Positions 44,341 through 55,960 of a DNA stretch of 64,000 bases are shown here, piece by piece. A model generated the notes under the pieces. The model searched no databases and was not told the DNA's origin. It worked only from the letters and a program-made list of their open reading frames with translations. The translations under genes were made by a program, and so were the position numbers. This DNA is from Papio anubis. Taxonomy: Eukaryota; Chordata; Mammalia; Primates; Cercopithecidae. The stretch lies in assembly GCF_008728515.1 (NCBI RefSeq), contig NC_044976.1, positions 32,015,376 through 32,079,375 on the forward strand. Reading direction: 5' to 3'. Numbering within the stretch: position 1 is the first letter of the stretch; the number at the start of each line of letters is the position of its first letter.

Positions 44341-45419
44341 AGTCCTTCCTTCAGGATCTCTTGTAGGGCAGGCCTGGTGGTGACAAAATCTCTAAGCATT
44401 TGCTTGTCTGTAAAGGATTTTATTTCTCCTTCACTTATGAAGCGTAGTTTGGCTGGATATGAAATTCTGGGTTGAAAGTTCTTTTCTTTAAGAATGTTGA
44501 AGATTGACCTCCACTCTCTTCTGGCTTGTCGAGTTTCTGCCGAGAGATCTGCTGTTAAGTTTGATGGGCTTCCCTTTGTGGGTAACCCGACCTTTCTCTC
44601 TGGCTGCCCTTAACATTTTTTCCTTCATTTCAACTTTGGTGAATCTGACAATGATGTGGTCTTGGAGTTGCTCTTCTCGAGGAATATCTTTGTAGCATTC
44701 TCTGTATTTCCTGAATTTGAATGTTGGCCTGCCTTGCTAGGTTGGGGAAGCTCTCCTGCATAATATCCTGCAGCGTGTTTTCCAACTTGGTTCCATTTTC
44801 CCATCACTTTCAGGTACACCAGTCAGATGTAGATTTGGTCTTTTCACATAGTCCCATATTTCTTGGAGGCATTGTTCATTTCTTTTTACTCTTTTTTCTC
44901 TAAACTTCTCTTCTCACTTCATTTCATTCATTTGATCTTCAATCACTGATACCCTTTCTTCCAGTTGATCAAATCGGCTACTGAAGCTTATGCATTTGTC
45001 ACGTAGTTCTCTTGCCATGGTTTTCAGCTCCATCAGGTCATTTAAGGACTTCTCTACATTGGTTATTCTAGTTAGCCATTTGTCTAATCTTTTTTCAAGG
45101 TTTTTAGCTTCTTTGTGATGGGTTCAAACTTTCTCCTTTAGCTCAGAGAAGTTTGATCATCTGAAGACTTCTTCTCTCAACTTGTCAAAGTCACTCCCCT
45201 TCCAGCTTTGTTCTGCTGCTGGTGAGGAGCAGCATTCCTTTGGAGGGGGATAGGTGCTCTGATTTTTAGAATTTTCAGCTCTTCTGCTCTGCTTTTTTCC
45301 CCATCTTTGTGGTTTTATCTACCTTTGGTCTTTGATGATGGTGATGTACAGATGGGGTTTTGGTGTGGATGTCCTTTCTGTTTGTTAGTTTTCCTTCTAA
45401 CAGTCAGGATCCTCAGTTG

Positions 45420-46325
45420 CAGGTCTGTTGGAGTTTGCTGGAGGTCCACTCCAGATCCTGTTTGCCTGGGTATCAGCAGCGGAGGCTGCAGAACAGCGAA
45501 TATTGCTGAACAGCAAATGTTGCTACCTGATCTTTCCTCTGGAAGTTTCGTCTCAGAGGGGTACCCAGTTGTGTGAGGTGTCAGTCTGCCCCTACTGGGG
45601 GGTGCCTCCCAGTTAGGATACTCAGGGGTCAGGGACCCACTTGAGGAGGCAATCTGTCTGTTCTCAGGTCTCAAATTCCATGCTGGGAGAACCACTACTC
45701 TCTTCAAAGCTGTCAGACAGGGACAATTAAGTCTGCAGAGGTTTCTGCTGCCTTTTATTCTTCTACGCGCTGCCCCCAGAGGTGGAGTCTACAGAGGCAG
45801 GCAGGCAGGCCTCCTTGAGCTGAGGTGGGCTCCACCCAGTTCGAGCTTCCCAGCTGCTTTGTTTACCTAATCAAGCCTCAGCAATGGCGGGCGCCCCTCC
45901 CCCAGTCTCGCTGCCACCTTGCAGTTAGATCTCAGACTGCTGTGCCAGCAATGAGCGAGGCTCCGTGGGTATGGGACCCTCCGAGCCAGGTGTGGGATAT
46001 AATCTTCTGGTGTGCTGTTTGCTAAGACCATTGGAAAAGTGCAGTATTAGGGTGGGAATGACCCAGTTTTCCAGATGCCATCTGTCGCAGCTTCCCTTGA
46101 CTAGGAAAGGGAATTCCCTGACCCCTTGCGCTTCCCGGGTGAGGCGATGCCTCGCCCTGCTTTGGCTCATGCTCGGTGGGCTGCACTCACTGTCCGACAA
46201 GCCCCAGTGAGATGAACCCGGTACCTCAGTTGGCAAGGCAGAAATCAGCTGTCTTCTGAGTTGCTCATGCTGGGAGCTATAGACTGGAGCTGTTCCTATT
46301 TGGCCATCTTGGAACAGCCACCACC
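45420..46325 (-). promoter_or_regulatory. L1 5' UTR / internal promoter region (old copy)
   Basis: G+C-rich stretch with 'GCCAGCAATGAGCGAGGCTC' and 'GAGGCGATGCCTCGCCCTGC' on the + strand, reverse of the L1PA 5' UTR. The internal L1 promoter and its YY1-type site (GGCCATCTTG near 46302) are recognisable. Whether it still drives any transcript cannot be told from sequence. Confidence 0.7.
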
Positions 46326-46959
46326 TTTTTTTTTTTAAGTCAGTATTTCTCTAAGGTGGTCTCTGACTAGTTGTATTGAGATAGCCTAGGGTGAGTATTG
46401 AAAATGTAGATTTCTGAATCAACTCCTAATCAATTGAGTTATAGTCTGTGAGTATGAAATCTAGACACTTTCATTTGTTTAGTTCAGAGAAGTCGCCATG
46501 GAGCCAAGAAGTTAGAAGGCCTTAACACTTATGGGAACTCTCCAAGCCTTCTCAGGGAGTCTACAATCAAGGACCCATATGATCCCCGGGACACATGACT
46601 TGAATTGGGAAACAAGGCCCCACTTTCAAGGTGTCTCTTTTGCTCACTCTCAGATAGAAGCCTTCCCTCTTATTACGGAATTTGGAGTGTGGAACTTGGA
46701 AGAGATTGGGAAAGGCCAATGAAGACCAGGGCTCTTCAATATAACTCAAAGGAGAGGGTCAGCCCTGGAAGGGGGAGAAGCTGGGCAGGGCAGGGCTGGG
46801 GTTCATGGGCCAGTGCAACAGATTGGAATTCAGGGGACTCTCTAGGCCAGGCAGGAAGCTAGAGGGCCTCCCATGACCACAGCAGACACACAGTAGACAC
46901 CCAGTGGAATTCCTAGGCCTTTCCCTGACATGCTGGATGTCAGCGCAATCAACTCCATG
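46326..46959. other. Intronic sequence, no gene seen
   Basis: T11 at 46326-46336 follows the L1 end. 46340-46490 may be a decayed MER5-like element ('AATGTAGATTTCTGAATCAA'). No exon. Confidence 0.4.
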
Positions 46960-47660
46960 TCCACCCTCTCTAGTAGATGAGTCTAGGCTCCCAGGAAGTC
47001 CTAACACTCTAATTTATTCTGCTTGTCCTCTTGTCCTCTCATCCTCCCTCTTTCTCTGTTGTGTCCCAGTTGTAATTAGGTGTCCTCACACCTAATTTTA
47101 TGCTGATGTCTCCCAAACATCTATTTTCCACCTTTACTCCTCCCCAAAACTTTAGATCCTTACATCCATCTACCTCTGGTGTCCTGGGGCACCTCAAACT
47201 TAAGATGCCATCACCCTCTTTGCCAATTCCTGCCATCCCACACACTGGCCACTCAAACCAAGGGCTGACAGCCATCTTATTCCTCCTCCCACTTTGTCCC
47301 TCAGGTTAATTGCATTGCTAACCAAATTATGCTGTTTTTAAGTCTGTTAAATCCCTCCCTTCTCTCAGTCTCCACTAATACTGTCTGTGTTAATTCAGGC
47401 CTCATCATTTCACCTGGGCAACTGCAACAATGAGCAGCTTGTGTCTGTGCCTGTATCCATCCTTCCATCCTGCTCTCCAGCAGCAGCCAGGGTGGTCTTT
47501 CAAAAATGCAAAGCTGATCACGTTACTCCCTGCTGTAAACCTTCCAGTGGCTCCTATTGCCTTCAGAATAAAATACGAATTGTCTGGCGTCCGTCTATCT
47601 CCAGGCTCATCCTCTCTCAATTTTCCATATCCTCCAGCTACTTTCTCAGGCATAGAAGCT
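46960..47660 (+). repeat. L2 LINE 3' region
   Basis: Sense L2: 'CACCTGGGCAACTGCAACAA', 'CAGGGTGGTCTTTCAAAAAT', 'CAGTGGCTCCTATTGCCTTC' and 'AGAATAAAATACGAATTGTC'. The overlapping frames (91-97 codons) at 47387-47708 are repeat-derived. Confidence 0.75.
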
Positions 47661-47829
47661 AAGAACTCCCCCGTCCTCCAGAGCCCTAGGCTGACCAACC
47701 CCCACTGAAGACCATGCTTTCTGATTTCTGCCTGTCACTTCCTTATTGTCCCTGCTCTCAATCCAGCTCACTGTTCAATTCAGCATGGACAGGAGAGACA
47801 GGGAAAGAAAAACAACTGTTATAATTATT

Positions 47830-48025
47830 GCCAAAAGCTGTGTTCCGTTACTATGCATTGTGCATAGTAAGAGTTCACATTACATTTCTCATTTTAATTC
47901 TCATAGTATCCTGATGGGACAGACAGATGAAGAACCAGAGACCCAGAGAGGTTAAGTAGCTTGCCCAAGGTCATGCAGCAGTGTAAGCAGTACAGATTAT
48001 TCTTAAGCCCACATTGTTTGACTTC
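47830..48025 (-). repeat. MIR SINE
   Basis: Antisense MIR: 'CATTTTAATTCTCATAGTAT', 'GACCCAGAGAGGTTAAGTAG' and 'CTTGCCCAAGGTCATGCAGC'. Confidence 0.85.
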
Positions 48026-48607
48026 CGAGACATATCAGAAAACTACATCAAACAACACGTACAACTCAGACCTATTTCCAGTGGCCTATACAGAAGAGCT
48101 ACCCTGCTTGAATGGAAATCTCTTAAGATATACTATTCTCAAAAACCTAAGCGCTTAGCCTGGCTTATGGAGGAAGCAATGCAATCTACCACAAGATGAT
48201 TAAGACAACAATGAACTTAAATCCCAGCCACTGCTGGAGAATATCTGCCTGTGAATTCAATTTGGTTCAATTCAATCCGATTTAATTCAGTGCAGTTATC
48301 GAGTGCCCACCATGCACTCCATAGGGCTGGTCCAGAGAGAAAGGCAGGTGCCCACATGGGCACCACATGAGGAAGCAGGAATGGGGGTTCTGGGATCTGG
48401 GGTTCAAGGCAAGAACTGTGGTCAGCCCTGGAGCACTTAGGAGAAGAATTTGCCAAATTCCTATGCCAGTGTCTGGTTGGCAGCAAGCTTTGTAATTTTT
48501 AATTAGTACGAATTCTATGCCCATATTTCTTACAAAATATGTGTATGGAGAAAGATGTCACCAGTTTAATAGATATTCTCAGGCCTAATATATATGAAAG
48601 AAATTGG
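48026..48607. other. Intronic sequence, no gene seen
   Basis: Contains a decayed AATTC/GATTTAATTCAGT-type tandem at 48254-48293 ('CAATTTGGTTCAATTCAATC'). No exon. Confidence 0.45.
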
Positions 48608-48835
48608 GACTGATGAGTGGTTAAGAGCATGGGCTTGGGAGACAAAGTCTTGGCTCTATTACTTCCTAGCTGAGCCATCTTGGGCAGGCTAGGTTAACTT
48701 TCTGGGTTCAATTTCCTCACGTGTCAAAGGGGAATGAAAATAAAAACAGCCTCATAGGGTTACTAAAAGGGTTAAGAGAGATTATGCATATCAAGTGCTT
48801 AGGCTGGCCCCAAAGTGCCTAGAAAAAGTGCAAAA
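48608..48835 (+). repeat. MIR SINE
   Basis: Near complete sense MIR: 'GTGGTTAAGAGCATGGGCTT', 'TCTTGGCTCTATTACTTCCT', 'CATAGGGTTACTAAAAGGGT' and 'CAAAGTGCCTAG'. Confidence 0.88.
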
Positions 48836-48989
48836 AGTGTTAGTGAATACAATTCTTATTCTGCACTGGTTAGCTCGAAATAGATAATAATTACAATTCC
48901 AATACCTAGTCTGGTCACTGATACTTAATAAATGTCTCCTGAATAAAAGAATACATGAGTGGAATGTACAACTTAGGAGAGACAGACAG

Positions 48990-49290
48990 CTAGAGGATAC
49001 TGGATGCTGAGCTAAGGCTCTGGACTCTATTTCATGGGTGACAGGAGCCATCGAAGGGTTTTCAGCAAGGAAACAGCACGGCCAGATTTGGTTGAGAAAG
49101 GTCACACTGGACCAGGATACAGGATGGGCAGGAGGGAGAAATTCTGGAGACAAGCAGGAGGCTGCTTCAGTGTTCCAAGTGTGAGAGCACCTGAGCAAAG
49201 TCGGGGGTACTGGTGTTGCAGAGAAAGGGAAAAATTGGAAAGATACTCAGGAGGCAGAACTGGCAGGACTTGGCAACCAAGAGATGGGAG
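48990..49290 (+). repeat. Ancient mammalian repeat fragment (family not assigned)
   Basis: 'CTGGACTCTATTTCATGGGT', 'GACAGGAGCCATCGAAGGGT' and 'TTTTCAGCAAGGAAACAGCA' match a later part of the same old consensus seen at 25772-26170. Confidence 0.55.
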
Positions 49291-49689
49291 CAGATGACAA
49301 CCACCCTGCTCTGTGCAATGTCAAAAAAGAAGAATCCAGTTAGGGAATCAGAGGAGAAGCTGAGGGCCTCTCTGGAAGCCCCCGGCCACTGTTTTCACTG
49401 GGAATGCTGAGTGCTGCTCGTTCCTCTGCCCCACCACAGAGCAGAGGTTCATGAGTGGCCTGCCACAGCATGGGGCACAGTGGGCAGCCAATGGTAAATT
49501 CTCCTGCATAACAGATCTCAGAGCTTACAGCTGGGGCCAGCAGCCAGCCGCAGGAAAGGGTTTCCCCTTGGCAGACAGGCCTCGGCTAAGGGACAGAAGT
49601 CATTCCTAATTGCAGCATGTTTTTCAGGGGAAGTCTCCAAAGCTGTTTAGAAAATAAAACCTCTGAAAACAGTCCAAATACAGGGAAAG
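49291..49689. other. Intronic sequence, no gene seen
   Basis: G+C-moderate, no recognised exon or repeat. Confidence 0.4.
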
Positions 49690-49930
49690 TGGCTCCCATA
49701 TTTGTTTAGAGCTACTTTGTGCTGAGCGCCATCACCAGTTTGTTCTCACTCAGCCTTCAGCATGACTGCAGAAGAATTAGCTGCACATTTTACAGAAGAG
49801 GACACTAAGACTCAGAGTTTTTTTTCTTAAATTTATATAAATATGAACATTTTTCAGTGGAGGAATCAGAATTCAAACCCATCTCTTTGATTGCAAAGTG
49901 CATTCTCTTTCTTCTATGAGAATGGACTTT
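49690..49930 (-). repeat. MIR SINE with an A/T-rich interruption
   Basis: Antisense MIR: 'GAGCTACTTTGTGCTGAGCG', 'CACATTTTACAGAAGAGGAC' and 'CAGAATTCAAACCCATCTCT'. A T-rich segment at about 49818-49858 interrupts the middle. Confidence 0.75.
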
Positions 49931-49984
49931 GGATTATAAAACATACTTCATAATCCTTAATTTTAAAAGTTCTGTTTCCTTAGA

Positions 49985-50330
49985 CATTCACATACTGTGG
50001 CAGTGTAAAATGATCAAATGCTTTTAGAAAACAATTTGGCAATAAGAATCAAGTGTCTTAAGAAACATTAATTCTGGGAATTGTTCCTAAAGAAATAATA
50101 ATAAATTCTGAAAAAAAAAAGCTTTGCACACAAAAATATTCCTTGCAGCAATATTTATAACATAAACAACTAGGAACAGTCCAAATGTTCACGGAAAGAG
50201 GAATAGTTAAGTAAGCTGTGATATATCCACTTAATGGAATATTTTGAGGTCAAGGGTTTATAATAACAGAGAAAATGCTAATGTTATAAGTGCAGAATAA
50301 TCAGGATACAAAATTGTATTTAGCCTCATC
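49985..50330 (+). mobile_element. Old L1 (L1M-type) 3' fragment
   Basis: 'GAAAACAATTTGGCAATAAG', 'CAGCAATATTTATAACATAA' and 'AGGAATAGTTAAGTAAGCTG' match the 3' region of old L1. Strongly decayed. Confidence 0.75.
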
Positions 50331-50639
50331 AAGCGATGGTGTTATAGAGCCACTGGGGTTTCCATTTAGAGCACTTTCCTCTCCAGCCTCCATTCAGCTC
50401 CTTCCAAATCACTCCAGATTTTAAAAAAAATAACACTACTTAATAAGAACATATAATTTCTCAATGTTATATAATGTGAGAAAAAAACCTCTAGAACTAA
50501 TTTTACTGTTTTTATTGATCTGTAATATAGAATTTTGTAAAAACTATGCTTACCTTTAATTTCCTCTTATTCAGAAATCCTAGAGCTGGAAACCTATCAC
50601 TCCTCTTTAATATAATATAATTCTGGAGGCAGTAGCCAT

Positions 50640-52500
50640 ATAAGAAGCCAAAAATAAAAAAATAAAAATAAAAAAGCATCCATGTGGGAAAGAAGAAATA
50701 AAATTACATTACTTGCAGCTAATATGATTGTCTAATCTAGAAAATCTAAAATAATCAACTTTAAAACTATTAGGGCTCATGAGAGAGTTCAGTAAGATGG
50801 CTGGTTACATAAGAAATGTACAGAAATCAATAGCTTTCTTATTTACCAGCAATGAGCAACTAGAAAAAAAATGCAATGACAAAATGGCCCTATTCACTAT
50901 AACAATAAAAACTATAAAAGGACCTAGGATAAAATCTAACAAGAAATTTACTAGACTTATGTGATGAAAACTATAAAATTTCATTCAAGATCATTAAAAA
51001 AGGCCTGAAAAATAAGAGGCATACCATGGTCCAGGATAGGAATATTCACTACTGTAAAAATGTTAATTCTTTCCAAATCAATCTACAAATTCAGTGAAAT
51101 TCCAACAAAAGTCACAATGAAATTTCTTTGGGGGAAATCTGAAAAACTTACTCTAAAATTCATCTGGAAAAGTAAACGCATAAGAATCGCCAACAAATAT
51201 TTTCAAAGTAATAATAATGAAGGAGGTCTTTTCCAGTTAGAAAACAAAAATTATTATAAAGCTATGGTAAAATTCAAATGGTACAATTATGACACAGAAA
51301 TAGAATAACAGAGAAATAAAATACAAGAGAAAGTCCAGACGTAGAACTATGAATAGAGCTGAACTCAGTTTATGATGAAAGGACTATTTCAAATCAGAAA
51401 GGACAGGTTTGGAGTTAATTCATTATTCATTTATAACTAAAATAAAGCTAGATCTATAGCTCACACCTGGTACAAAAATATAATCCACACAGATTAAATA
51501 GCTAAATGTAAAATATAAAAATTCTGAGAGTTCCAGAATAAACAGAGAAGACTATTTTTACAATCTCCAAGCAGGAAGGTATTCCTAACCAAGATACAAA
51601 ACTGAGAAGTTTTATGGGATCAAATCAGGAAATCAACTGATTTGAACACACACACACACAATAAAATGTATGCTGTGAGAGACAATCAAGTAAGGCTAAA
51701 AGACAAGCCACTGATTGATAAAACTTTTTTACAACATATATTGATGTTAATATTAATGTTAAAAATGTACAAAGGGCTCCTATAAATGAATAGGAAAAAC
51801 AAACATGACCTGATAGAAAAATAGGTAAAGAATATGAACAGGCAATCCAGAAAATCAAAGTGACCATGGACATATGAAGAGATTATTAACTACACTAACA
51901 ATTGCAGAAATGTTTTTCACCCATTGAGATGGATAAAAACAAAACTTAATAGCCACTCTTATACATAGTTAATGGAAACATTAAATTGGCACAGTCTTTC
52001 TGGAGTACACTTTAGCAGAGTCTAAATTTAAAAATAATGTATACTTTGACCCAGAAATTCTATTTTAAAGAAAGCTATCCTATTAATGCTCCAATGTGCA
52101 CTGAGATATATGCATGATGATGTTAACTGTAACATTATTCAAAATAGTGAAAAATGCAATTATTAGGGAAATTGGTAAAAAACGAGGCTGATATACATAC
52201 TGACATTGAAAAATATTTAATGTAGACATTTAAGAGAATAAAAACAAGCTGTAGAATAGTATGTTTATGTTTCACCTCCTATCCTGTGTGTGTGTTTGTG
52301 TGTGTGCATGGGTGTGCACACGCATGTGGGCACGTGTGTGTAATACCTAGGCTAATAGACCAACTTAATAATGCTTAGGGAAGACAGTGGAATTAGGGTA
52401 GGGATTTAACACATAGACGACTTTAACATTTTATTCTGTACTCTCAGGTATGTTTTGAGTTTTTCACAAAGAGTATAAATTGCTCTTATAATAAAAAATG
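50640..52500 (+). mobile_element. Old L1 (L1M-type) ORF2 end and 3' UTR
   Basis: Sense L1: 'GTTACATAAGAAATGTACAG', 'CAGTGAAATTCCAACAAAAG', 'TCATCTGGAAAAGTAAACGC' and 'ATGGTAAAATTCAAATGGTA'. The small frames at 50779-50964 and 51060-51308 are ORF2 remnants (for example LTLKFIWKSKR). It differs in age from the L1 at 40337-46325. Confidence 0.85.
52280..52350. repeat. TG-rich tract
   Basis: Interrupted TG/CA repeat near the end of the old L1 ('GTGTGTGTGTTTGTGTGTG' and 'GTGTGCACACGCATGTGGG'). Confidence 0.85.
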
Positions 52501-52511
52501 GATATACATTT

Positions 52512-52513
<2 letters not shown>

Positions 52514-52542
<29 letters not shown>
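52514..52542. repeat. (AC)n microsatellite
   Basis: Perfect CA/AC run of about 14 units. A shorter one lies at 51646-51660. Confidence 0.95.
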
Positions 52543-52544
<2 letters not shown>

Positions 52545-52711
52545 GAACACAGCTCTTTAAAAACAAAACAAAGCCATACCTATAAAAAAAAAAGAAAGAA
52601 ATGAATCAAAATGTTCACGCATAGAACTTCTTTATTCAGTTTTTCTCTGTTTTCTAAATTTTCTTCAATAAATACTCATTTGCTTTTGTGGGGACCTATA
52701 TATATATATCC

Positions 52712-53007
52712 TTTTTTTTTTTTTTTGAGACAGAGTCTCACTCTGTCGCCCAGACTGGAGTGCAGTGGTGCAATCTCAGCTCACCGCAAGCTCCGCCTCC
52801 TGGGTTCACGCCATTCTCCTGCCTCAGCCTCCGGAGTAGCTGGGACTACAGGCGCCTGCCGCCACACCCGGCTAATTTTTTGTATTTTTAGTAGAGATGG
52901 GGTTTCACCGTGTTAGCCAGTATGGTCTCGATCTCCTGTCCTCGTGATCTGCCCGCCTCGGCCTCCCAAAGTGCTGGGATTACAGGCATAAGCCACTGTG
53001 CCCAGCC
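52712..53007 (-). mobile_element. AluY-type element
   Basis: Antisense full dimer. In Alu sense it has GAGATCGAGACCAT, GGCTAACACGGTGAAAC, AATGGCGTGAACCC and GGAGCTTGC, the features that separate AluY from AluS. AluY is restricted to catarrhine primates and so helps date and place the window. A short TA repeat (52698-52708) lies just left. Confidence 0.93.
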
Positions 53008-53029
53008 TATTCTTTTAAAATTAAAAATT

Positions 53030-53480
53030 TTTATTGATTGATTTATTTTTCATCTCAATAGTTTTTGGGCGTACAGGTTTTTGGTTACATGGACACGTTC
53101 TTTAGTGGTGATTTCTGAGATTTTAGTGCACCCATCACCTAAGCAGTGTATACTGTACCCGATATGTAGTCTTTTATCCCTTAACCCCCTCTCAATCTTC
53201 TCCTCCGAGTCCCCAAAGTCCATTATATCATTCTTATGCCTTTGCATCCTCATAGCTTAGCTCCCACTTATAAGTTATTCGGTTTTCCACTCCTAAGCTA
53301 CTTCTCTTAGAATAATGGTCTCCAGCTCCATCCAAGTTGCTGCAAAAGACACTAAGTCATTCCTTTTTACGGCTGAGTAGTATTCCATGGTGTATATATA
53401 CCATGTTTTCTTTATCCACTTGTTGGTTGATGGGCACTTAGGTTGGTTTCTTATTTTTGCAATTGCAAATTGTGCTACTA
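53030..53480 (-). mobile_element. L1 (L1PB/L1MA-type) 3'-end fragment
   Basis: Antisense: 'GTACAGGTTTTTGGTTACAT', 'GATTTTAGTGCACCCATCAC', 'GAGTAGTATTCCATGGTGTA' and 'TTATCCACTTGTTGGTTGAT'. Truncated at the right. Confidence 0.88.
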
Positions 53481-53934
53481 ATACTCTTTATTCTTTTAAA
53501 GTTCTGCTTACTTTTTGCTGTAAGCAAATGCAGTAAAATAATTTCTCTTTCCCTCTGAGTCTGGTTGGGTGATTTTGAAGCAGAAAGTGAGGCTGGGCAT
53601 CCCTGGGCCCTCAGCACTGACTCGAGTGCATTTGTAGGAGGTGAATGACCAAATGCAGACAGGCTCAAGAGCAAACAGGTCTGGCGAAAGGGTTCATGTT
53701 ATCCTATCAAAAATGATTAATGGGATTTTCCTAGCATAATAGTATGTGTATAATAAATTGATGATGCTTGATTCTGATTGTGAATGGATCATCATGCTTT
53801 CCATCCCTCCGATTCCCACATCAGGAGAAACATCTGGGTCACAGCTCTGCCTGGTACCATCTGAATGGCAGAGGAGGGGAAAGAAATTAAAACAGAGAGG
53901 GAGCTAAAATTACTTATAAGAAAGGAGGGGGAGT
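53481..53934. other. Intronic sequence, no gene seen
   Basis: No exon or clear repeat. Confidence 0.4.
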
Positions 53935-54090
53935 GGCTATTATGGAGCACTCACTCTGTGCTACTTATCTCATAAGAACCATTTTTGGCACTATTCTACC
54001 TATTTTGCAGCTGGGAGCACTGAAAGATTAGTCCACTTGCCTAAGATTGCCCAGTGGAACTTGGTTTATCTGAGTCCAGATCCTGGCCTC
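53935..54090 (-). repeat. MIR SINE fragment
   Basis: Antisense MIR: 'GGAGCACTCACTCTGTGCTA', 'CTATTTTGCAGCTGGGAGCA' and 'CACTTGCCTAAGATTGCCCA'. Confidence 0.8.
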
Positions 54091-55744
54091 TTCCCACGGG
54101 CCTCCCAGACAGAGGATGGGAGAGGAGAAAGGATGGGGAAGTGAGCACAAAGCAGCTTTCACCTACATACTCTAGAGAAGAATGTATCTGAACTCTGAGC
54201 CCTTTTCTTCCTCCCCAGGCTGAGCTCTGAAACTTCTCCTGGCGGTTCCAGAGAGCGATGGAGGGAATGCTGGGGCACATCTAAATAAAGCCCCTAAGTG
54301 GGCGTTCCTGCTCAGCTATGCATGAGCTCTTTGTGACTTCATCCTCCAGCCTACAACTTGTGAAATAAGCACGACTTCACTCAGAGAACAGCCAGAAACA
54401 TACAAACTTTCCAAAAATATTTGGATGTTGACAGCAGACTCTCTTGCATTCCAGTGAATAATTGGTTTGTATGAGTGTATGTGTGACCTAAATCCACAGA
54501 ATTTACCATTCTGTGACTATACAAAGTAAGTTTCATAGCCCTGATTTTCCAAATCTCAATGGCTAATTGCCAAGCTAGTAGGTAGCCATGCCTTTTCCCA
54601 GGATGCTGGGGTGGGTAATACTGGGCTTTAAGGCAGTCCTCTTGCTCACTGGCTGCAGCCTGCTAGAAGGGCAGGAGATCAAACATATCCTGATGTGGGG
54701 TCTACAGCCGTTGTCTGACAGTGGTGACGGGGACAGGAGGATTACTGTTAATGGGGCTACCTGGATAATGAATTCTTCTTTTTCTCTGTGCCTGCTTGCT
54801 AGGACCACTGCCTACTCCACAGGTTTCTGTGGATTTGCCCAAATTTTAGTGGCTCCCCAAGGCCGAAGGGAAGGTGGTCCTTCCAAGGTCACTTTTAGTG
54901 AGCTGGGTCTCACCCTAGGGCTGCCTAGGCCCCCAGTGTTACAGCTCTGTCAGTAACACTGCCCTTTCATACATGTACACCTGTAGCAGGTGCTGCCAGT
55001 GTCCTGCCTGTAATACTTCATCTTTCAGAGTGGGCCAGCTGACTGCAAGCTCCCCGTGTCTGTATCCCTGTGCTCAAAGGACTTTTTCCCCCAATGCTAG
55101 GCCACTTTGCCCATGTGCACAGCAGGCTGGAAGGGCTAGGGAATTAATAACCCCTCAGGAGCAGTCCTCATTCAATGACATTCAGGAATTGGTGTATAAA
55201 TACCTCAGCTCCCTCGTTCCTTGTGTGGGATAATTTTAAGATCTGGGTTCTGCAGACCTGGGTTTCCCAGAGTGTCCCTGTGGGATTATGGCCCAGGCCC
55301 CCACTGTGGTAGCTGGTATGACCACCCTTTATTAGCTACTGTCTCTTCCCTGTATTATGTCCCTCTTATCTGCTAGTGTCACCTGTACTTCCTAATAGAA
55401 CACTTGTGCTTGAACCCTTATCTCAGGCCTGCTTTTGGGGAACCCAAACTTAGAAAATACCCTAGTTCCAGAGGGGCAAGAACTCAGGCATCAGACACAT
55501 AATATGCCTAGGAGCAGCCCTCTTCTGGGACCTCTGTCTTGTTGGGGCATCTGGGTCACTGACTGGGTCCCCATCTCCTGCAGGGCAAGTCTCCTCTCAC
55601 GTATCCTGTCTTCCACAGGGTCCCAAATCCTCTTCCCCCAAGATGCCCCAGGTACTTCTGTGGAGAAGAGGTGCTGCCTTGCTCCTCTCAACCACATCCA
55701 ACCCCAACATTTTTGAGCTTCCACTTCAGTGGCCATAAGGATGA
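54091..55744. other. Mixed sequence, possibly an old LTR at 54560-55455
   Basis: The end 'CAGGCCTGCTTTTGGGGAAC' near 55426 followed by CCAAACTTAG resembles the end of an old LTR. TATAAATACC at 55194-55203 could be its TATA box, but I cannot name a family. The 122-codon + frame at 54588-54956 has no domain or splice support. Confidence 0.4.
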
Positions 55745-55960
55745 ATATCAATAATCACTACATTATTGAGTGTTACCTATATGTTGTATGTTAGATTTTC
55801 TGCTTAATGTTAATTTGAAATTGACAGCAGCCCTAAGAAATATAAATTATTATTCCTGATAGCGTTGTTTTAAAGCTAAAGAAACCAAGGATCAGAGAGG
55901 TTAAATAGCTTCTCCAAATCCTGGAGCAGAGCTTTGAATTCACATTGGACCCCAGAGCCC
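55745..55960 (-). repeat. MIR SINE
   Basis: Antisense MIR: 'CATTATTGAGTGTTACCTAT', 'GATCAGAGAGGTTAAATAGC' and 'GCAGAGCTTTGAATTCACAT'. Confidence 0.82.

Larger units (their letters stand above)
40337..46325 (-). mobile_element. Near full-length L1PA-type LINE-1, inactive
   Basis: About 6 kb antisense L1. The tail (T8) is at 40337 and the 5' UTR end, 'CTATTTGGCCATCTTGGAAC', is near 46298-46317. From the 5' end it holds a roughly 0.9-kb G+C-rich 5' UTR, a broken ORF1 region (about 45.3-44.3 kb), ORF2 in pieces and a short 3' UTR. The T-rich right flank obscures any target duplication. The many stops and frameshifts show it cannot move itself. By its 5' UTR it looks like an older L1PA subfamily rather than a recent one. 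Confidence 0.93.

Noticed and set aside
51646..51660. Short (AC)n as a telomere-like or structural repeat
   Set aside because: Ordinary microsatellite of seven units within an old L1.
54588..54956. 122-codon + frame with a hydrophobic start resembling a signal peptide
   Set aside because: The MPFPRMLGW start has a hydrophobic stretch, but nothing downstream is domain-like and the region may be an old LTR.
55194..55203. TATAAATACC as a host promoter
   Set aside because: No first exon or coding start follows. It fits better as a relic TATA box of an old LTR, and that too is uncertain.
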